A DNA stretch of 16,514 nucleotides from JAQBDA01 sp041301185. GTDB lineage: Bacteria; Chloroflexota; Anaerolineae; Anaerolineales; UBA4823. The stretch lies in the NCBI GenBank assembly GCA_041301185.1, contig JBFYSV010000221.1, forward strand, positions 1 through 16,514. The letters are read 5' to 3'. The position numbers were made by a program, and so were the translations under genes. Each line of letters starts with the position of its first letter. The first letter of the stretch is position 1. Shown here piece by piece: positions 13,177-16,514 of this stretch. Under the pieces are notes generated by a model. That model worked only from the letters and a program-made list of their open reading frames with translations, searched no databases and was not told the DNA's origin.

Positions 13177-14100
13177 ATGATTATTGCGGTCGCCAGCGGA
13201 AAAGGCGGCACTGGCAAAACAACCGTGGCAACCAGCCTGGCGCTCAGCATCAACCAGGCTGGTCACGGCGAATCTGATCCATTGCTGTTCCTGGATTGCG
13301 ATGTAGAAGCGCCGAATGCCCACCTGTTCTTAAAACCCGACTTCAATCAAAACCAGGCGGTAGGAATCCTGATCCCACAGGTGGATGAGAGCCTGTGCAC
13401 GCACTGCGGCAAGTGTGCAGAAGTATGCCAGTATCATGCGATTGCAGTGCTCGGCAAGAAGACCCTGGTATTCCCTCAGCTTTGCCACGGCTGCGGGAGC
13501 TGCACATTGACCTGCCCTGAGAAAGCGATCAGCGAGACACTGGATGTACTGGGGGTACTGGAGCGTGGTTTCACGCCGTCTGGGGTTGATTTTGCGCGGG
13601 GTGTATTGAATGTCGGTGAGCCGATGGCCGTGCCCGTTATTCGCCAGCTAAAGAAATGGACTGCCTCACAACCTGGGCGGGTAGTGATTGTTGATGCTTC
13701 GCCGGGCACCTCTTGCCCTGTGGTTGAAGCGGTGCGGGGCGCTGATTTCCTTCTGCTTGTCACTGAGCCAACACCGTTTGGGCTCCACGATTTGAAGCTG
13801 GCAGCCCAGGTGGCGAGCGAACTGCAAATTCCGGCGGGTGTGGTGTTGAACCGTTATAACAACCATTCCCCATCTAGCGAATTTACAACTGTTGTGGAAG
13901 CATACTGCCGGGATGTCGGGTTGCCGATTTTGATGCGTATCCCATTCGAGAGAGAAATCGCTGAAGGTATTGCCCGGGGAAAGACGCTGGTAGAAATCCG
14001 CCCTGAATTAATCCCCCAATTTAGAGAACTATATCGACAGATGTCTCTTGACAATGGGAGCGGAATTCAGGTGAAGAGCAGTTCCAGTAATGTTGGCTAA
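13177..14100 (+). CDS. MinD/Mrp-type P-loop ATPase with inserted 2x[4Fe-4S] ferredoxin domain (first copy)
   Basis: A 307-residue ATPase. The deviant Walker A motif is SGKGGTGKTT (7-16), and the switch region LDCDVEAPNAH follows at about 39-49. A ferredoxin insert at about 70-120 has two complete [4Fe-4S] sites: C74/C77/C80/C84 and C103/C106/C109/C113. VIVDASPGTSCPV is the Walker B-like part with a further cysteine, and TEPTPFGLHDL is typical of this subfamily. Relatives are known as scaffold-type iron-sulfur or metal-cluster ATPases encoded in pairs next to NifX-like proteins in anaerobes and archaea. The role here is inferred as ATP-driven cluster transfer in the cytoplasm. It has a close paralogue at 14606. 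Confidence 0.92.
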   Translation: MIIAVASGKGGTGKTTVATSLALSINQAGHGESDPLLFLDCDVEAPNAHLFLKPDFNQNQAVGILIPQVDESLCTHCGKCAEVCQYHAIAVLGKKTLVFPQLCHGCGSCTLTCPEKAISETLDVLGVLERGFTPSGVDFARGVLNVGEPMAVPVIRQLKKWTASQPGRVVIVDASPGTSCPVVEAVRGADFLLLVTEPTPFGLHDLKLAAQVASELQIPAGVVLNRYNNHSPSSEFTTVVEAYCRDVGLPILMRIPFEREIAEGIARGKTLVEIRPELIPQFRELYRQMSLDNGSGIQVKSSSSNVG

Positions 14101-14105
14101 CTACA

Positions 14106-14609
14106 ATGGAGCCAAGAAGATATTCAGGTGCGATCCTGGTCGCCAGTGTTTTGATCGTAACCCAATATATTCTGGCATTTTTTGTCTATAAACTGCCAGG
14201 ATGGGGACCTCTGCAATGGGTAGGATGGGGAATATGGATTCTTTCGCTAATCTTTGGGATTGCACCAATCTTCATCTTGCGGAAATATGGCGGTGTTGCG
14301 AAAAGCGAAAGTTATGTCCATACTAACCAGCTTGTTGATACCAGCCTGTACGCGATTGTTCGTCACCCCCAATATCTGGCTGGGATGCTTTTCAACCTGG
14401 CGCTTATGTTCCTGGCGCAACACTGGTTGGTGATCCTGGTGGGTAGTATATCTATGATACTGATCTATCTGGAAATCAGGGATGCTGACCAGGAGGGATT
14501 GAACAAGTTTGGGGATGAGTACCGGGCATATATGCAGCGAGTGCCGCGGGCGAACATCGTGCTTGGACTGATCCGCTTTACCCGTAACGAGATGACAAGG
14601 AGCCAATGA
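14106..14609 (+). CDS. Isoprenylcysteine carboxyl methyltransferase-like membrane protein (ICMT/PEMT fold)
   Basis: A 167-residue integral membrane protein with hydrophobic segments at about 10-32, 37-58 and a long region at 90-122. AIVRHPQYLAGMLF and the later EIRDADQEGLNKFGDEYRAYMQRVPR are the paired motifs of the ICMT/phospholipid methyltransferase fold: the RHPxY turn and the ER-like end that bind S-adenosylmethionine. The substrate in bacteria is usually unknown. It begins 5 bases after the first MinD-type ATPase, without a clear ribosome site, and its stop overlaps the second ATPase start (ATGA). It is therefore a translationally coupled member of that operon, and its place between two paralogous ATPases is unusual. 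Confidence 0.85.
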   Translation: MEPRRYSGAILVASVLIVTQYILAFFVYKLPGWGPLQWVGWGIWILSLIFGIAPIFILRKYGGVAKSESYVHTNQLVDTSLYAIVRHPQYLAGMLFNLALMFLAQHWLVILVGSISMILIYLEIRDADQEGLNKFGDEYRAYMQRVPRANIVLGLIRFTRNEMTRSQ

Positions 14610-15514
14610 AGCAATTAGTTATTTTGAGCGGAAAAGGCGGAACGGGCAAGACCAGTGTTGCTGCTGCTTTTGCCCACCTGGCGTGCGAAGGCTCACCGCC
14701 TGTGCGAGCGGTTCTGGCGGATACCGATGTTGATGCGGCGAACCTGGAGCTGGTGCTCAGACCGGAAAAGCAAGAAGAGCATGAATTTTGGGGCGGTTCG
14801 ATTGCAGTAATTGATGAAGCCTTATGCCAGGGATGTGGTACTTGTGAGCAGGTCTGCCGCTTCGATGCGATCATCCCGCCGGCTTCGACGAATGGTTTTA
14901 CCTATCTGGTGGATCCAATTGCCTGTGATGGATGCGCAGCTTGCGTCTACCAGTGCCCTGAGCTTGCCATACATATGGAAACCCAGCTTGCCGGATACTG
15001 GTATCGTTCGCGCAGCCGCTACGGGCAACTATTCCACGCCGAGCTACGCCCTGCCCAGGAAAACTCTGGCAAACTGGTAACCCTGGTCAAGCAGCAAGCT
15101 CGCCTGATGGGGTTGGACACCCAGGCCGAACTTGTCATTGTCGATGGTCCGCCAGGCATCGGATGTCCGGTGATTTCGGCAGCTTCAGGCGCAGATCTGG
15201 CGCTGATTGTGGTGGAGCCAACCGCAGCAGGTATCCACGATATGGAGCGGGTTCTGAAAACGGTACGCCATTTCCGTGTGCCGCCTCTGGTATGCATCAA
15301 TAAAGCCGATCTTTACCTGCAGGGCAGCGAGCAGATTGTCAAGTATTGCGACCAATATGAGATTGAGGTGGTGGGCAAGATACCATTTGATGAAACGGTC
15401 ACGTGGGCGATGGTCAACGGTGAACCGGTGACTACTTACCAGCCTGACTCACCAGCAAGTCTGGCTCTGGTAGAGGTATGGCAGAAGGTGGCAACCAAAC
15501 TGGTTTCTGCCTGA
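14606..15514 (+). CDS. MinD/Mrp-type P-loop ATPase with inserted 2x[4Fe-4S] ferredoxin domain (second copy)
   Basis: A 302-residue paralogue of the ATPase at 13177. Walker A is SGKGGTGKTS (8-17), followed by LADTDVDAANLEL. Its ferredoxin insert has C74/C77/C80/C84 and C107/C110/C113/C117. VIVDGPPGIGCPV is the Walker B-like region with a conserved cysteine. The ATG lies within the methyltransferase stop (ATGA), with AAGGAG immediately upstream. Such ATPases often work as heterodimers, and the two genes probably give the two halves of one complex that loads or unloads metal clusters. The first-copy switch residue pattern differs slightly (LDCDVEAPN against LADTDVDAAN), supporting specialised halves rather than a recent duplication. 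Confidence 0.92.
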   Translation: MKQLVILSGKGGTGKTSVAAAFAHLACEGSPPVRAVLADTDVDAANLELVLRPEKQEEHEFWGGSIAVIDEALCQGCGTCEQVCRFDAIIPPASTNGFTYLVDPIACDGCAACVYQCPELAIHMETQLAGYWYRSRSRYGQLFHAELRPAQENSGKLVTLVKQQARLMGLDTQAELVIVDGPPGIGCPVISAASGADLALIVVEPTAAGIHDMERVLKTVRHFRVPPLVCINKADLYLQGSEQIVKYCDQYEIEVVGKIPFDETVTWAMVNGEPVTTYQPDSPASLALVEVWQKVATKLVSA

Positions 15515-15558
15515 TTGGATGAACTACATCTAAAAAATTTAAAGATGGTGGAGTGAAT

Positions 15559-16005
15559 ATGAATAATAAGACGAAGATAGGGATCATCATCTGTGACCGC
15601 TACCGGACTTGCGCCGGGGGTAAGTGCCTGCGGGCTATGAGAAACAAAGAGGGTGCGTTCAGCATCTATTCTGATGTAGATGTGGAGCTAGTTGGTTATA
15701 CAACCTGTGATGGTTGCCCGGGAGGTAATGTTGAGTATACCGGAGAAGAGATGGTGAAGAATGGGGCTCAAGTTATCCATCTGGCAACCGGTTTGGTTGT
15801 TGGTTATCCTCCATGCCCTTATATTCACACATTCAAGGATTTTCTAGAGAAACGATATGGAGTCCGGGTTGTAGTGGGTACTCACCCGATTCCTCAGAAA
15901 TACCTTGAGATGCACACTCATCTGGGTACATGGGATGATCTTGCCTGGAAACCGTTGATTGAGCCAACAATGGCAGATGAGACAACCCGCAAAGCATATA
16001 ACTAA
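15559..16005 (+). CDS. CGGC-domain protein
   Basis: A 148-residue protein of the CGGC family, named for a conserved cysteine-rich motif and believed to bind metal. Seen here: CDRYRTCAGGKC (C12, C18, C23), TTCDGCPGGNVEY (C50, C53) and YPPCPYIHTF (C86), six cysteines in the family's order, with H74 and H88 near them. It is short, cytoplasmic and without a signal peptide. The ATG at 15559 has GGAG 5 bases upstream; a GTG at 15553 would overlap this site and is disfavoured. It starts 45 bases after the second MinD-type ATPase and is probably in the same unit, adding another metal or cluster-binding protein. Its reaction is unknown. Confidence 0.88.
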   Translation: MNNKTKIGIIICDRYRTCAGGKCLRAMRNKEGAFSIYSDVDVELVGYTTCDGCPGGNVEYTGEEMVKNGAQVIHLATGLVVGYPPCPYIHTFKDFLEKRYGVRVVVGTHPIPQKYLEMHTHLGTWDDLAWKPLIEPTMADETTRKAYN

Positions 16006-16059
16006 AGCAGAGAAAATACTGGTGACCAGCTTTTACCTTCGGGATCAAGGGAGTGAGGG

Positions 16060-16401
16060 ATGGCAGAAAATAAAGCGCTGCGGGCGGCAATATTAGAGCG
16101 CCTATCCAGTGTCATCGACCCTGAGACAGGTGTGGACGTGGTGCGCATGCGCTTGATTGAGGATCTGGTCGTAAATATGGATGGGCATGTAGCATACAAG
16201 TTTCGACCTTCCTCCCCGCTCTGCCCGATTGCTGTGCCGCTTTCGTTAATGATCCAGAACGCCATTGCTACTGTACCAGGTGTAACCGGGCAAGATATGG
16301 AGATTGTGGGCTACATCCAGGCTGATGAGTTGAACGCCTTGCTGCGCGAGATGTTAGAAGACATGGGCTATCCAGAAAGATCCGATAGTCTGTCTGAATG
16401 A
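16060..16401 (+). CDS. MIP18/DUF59-family iron-sulfur assembly factor
   Basis: A 113-residue protein of the MIP18 (DUF59, SufT/PaaD-like) family. SVIDPETGVDVVRMRLIEDLVV is the N-terminal signature (D20, P21, E22), and FRPSSPLCPIAVPLSLMIQNAI carries the conserved cysteine C55 that can hold an iron-sulfur cluster. Family members mature iron-sulfur proteins in the cytoplasm, often beside Mrp-type ATPases, which fits the two ATPases upstream. AAGGGAG lies 6 bases before the ATG. It starts 54 bases after the CGGC gene and ends 34 bases before the next arsR gene. The C-terminal 25 residues are acidic and family-variable. Confidence 0.9.
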   Translation: MAENKALRAAILERLSSVIDPETGVDVVRMRLIEDLVVNMDGHVAYKFRPSSPLCPIAVPLSLMIQNAIATVPGVTGQDMEIVGYIQADELNALLREMLEDMGYPERSDSLSE

Positions 16402-16435
16402 CTGGATAGATAACGCTAACAAGAGAGGTGGCAGC

Positions 16436-16514
16436 ATGATAGCACAATCCATTTTTGAGCTCCAGGCCAATCTATGCCAGGCGATGAGCAACCCGGTTCG
16501 TATCCATCTCGTCC
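16436..16514 (+). CDS. ArsR-family regulator, N-terminal fragment (cut by window end)
   Basis: The first 26 codons of a gene that runs off the window. The protein reads MIAQSIFELQANLCQAMSNPVRIHLV, the start of an ArsR-type winged-helix domain. GAGAGGTGG lies just before the ATG at 16436. C14 stands at the same distance before the SN-x2-R core as C21 in the ArsR at 9823-10164 (YCSVFSNARR against LCQAMSNPVR). This supports related sensing chemistry for both. Full length and the rest of the sensor are not visible. Confidence 0.8.
   Translation, partial: MIAQSIFELQANLCQAMSNPVRIHLV

Noticed and set aside
15527..15546. CATCT/AGATG inverted repeat before the CGGC gene as a terminator
   Set aside because: Only 5 bp with an A-rich loop and no T-run; too weak to call.

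Overview
The window looks like a piece of a strictly anaerobic, selenium-using bacterial chromosome. The overall gene set (quinone-linked Hdr/Qmo-type iron-sulfur flavoproteins, TusA and DsrE sulfur carriers, ferredoxin-containing MinD-type ATPases, an in-frame UGA in a peroxiredoxin, a fused molybdenum hydroxylase) would fit an Anaerolineae-like Chloroflexota or a Firmicutes-type anaerobe. This placement is inference from gene content only. No rRNA or other taxonomic marker, tRNA, insertion sequence or CRISPR array was seen.

Layout. (1) 3-3640, plus strand: the 3' part of a fused [2Fe-2S]/molybdopterin hydroxylase of the xanthine dehydrogenase/aldehyde oxidoreductase family, then a LysR-type regulator. 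A strong stem-loop at 3655-3688 separates these from the convergent operon. (2) 10164-3729, minus strand: an eight-gene operon arsR - tusA - mvhD-like - qmoA-like (hdrA) - qmoB-like (hdrA) - small coiled-coil/winged-helix protein - qmoC-like (HdrC+membrane cytochrome) - dsrE-like. Genes are tightly packed, with ATGA and TAATG overlaps. It reads as a membrane complex that passes electrons between a protein-bound persulfide (TusA/DsrE) or a related thiol/selenol carrier and the quinone pool. No HdrB/HdrD-type catalytic subunit, AprAB, Sat or DsrAB is in the window. (3) 10165-10483: a 319-base divergent control region with a perfect consensus sigma-70 promoter and several palindromes. (4) 10484-16514, plus strand: XRE-cupin regulator, NifX-like protein with a His-rich loop, a selenocysteine peroxiredoxin (UGA at 11971-11973), a zinc-ribbon miniprotein, a second NifX-like protein, two ferredoxin-bearing MinD/Mrp-type ATPases with a membrane methyltransferase gene wedged between them, a CGGC-domain protein, a MIP18/DUF59 iron-sulfur assembly factor and the beginning of a second ArsR regulator.

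How the parts may work together (inference). The left operon handles sulfur-bound electrons under an ArsR-type sensor. The right block looks like a metal-cluster trafficking and assembly module plus peroxide defence for an oxygen-sensitive iron-sulfur machinery. The most notable points are the selenocysteine peroxiredoxin without the usual resolving cysteine, the Qmo-like operon bracketed by TusA and DsrE, and an MvhD-like subunit whose cysteines have moved to new places.
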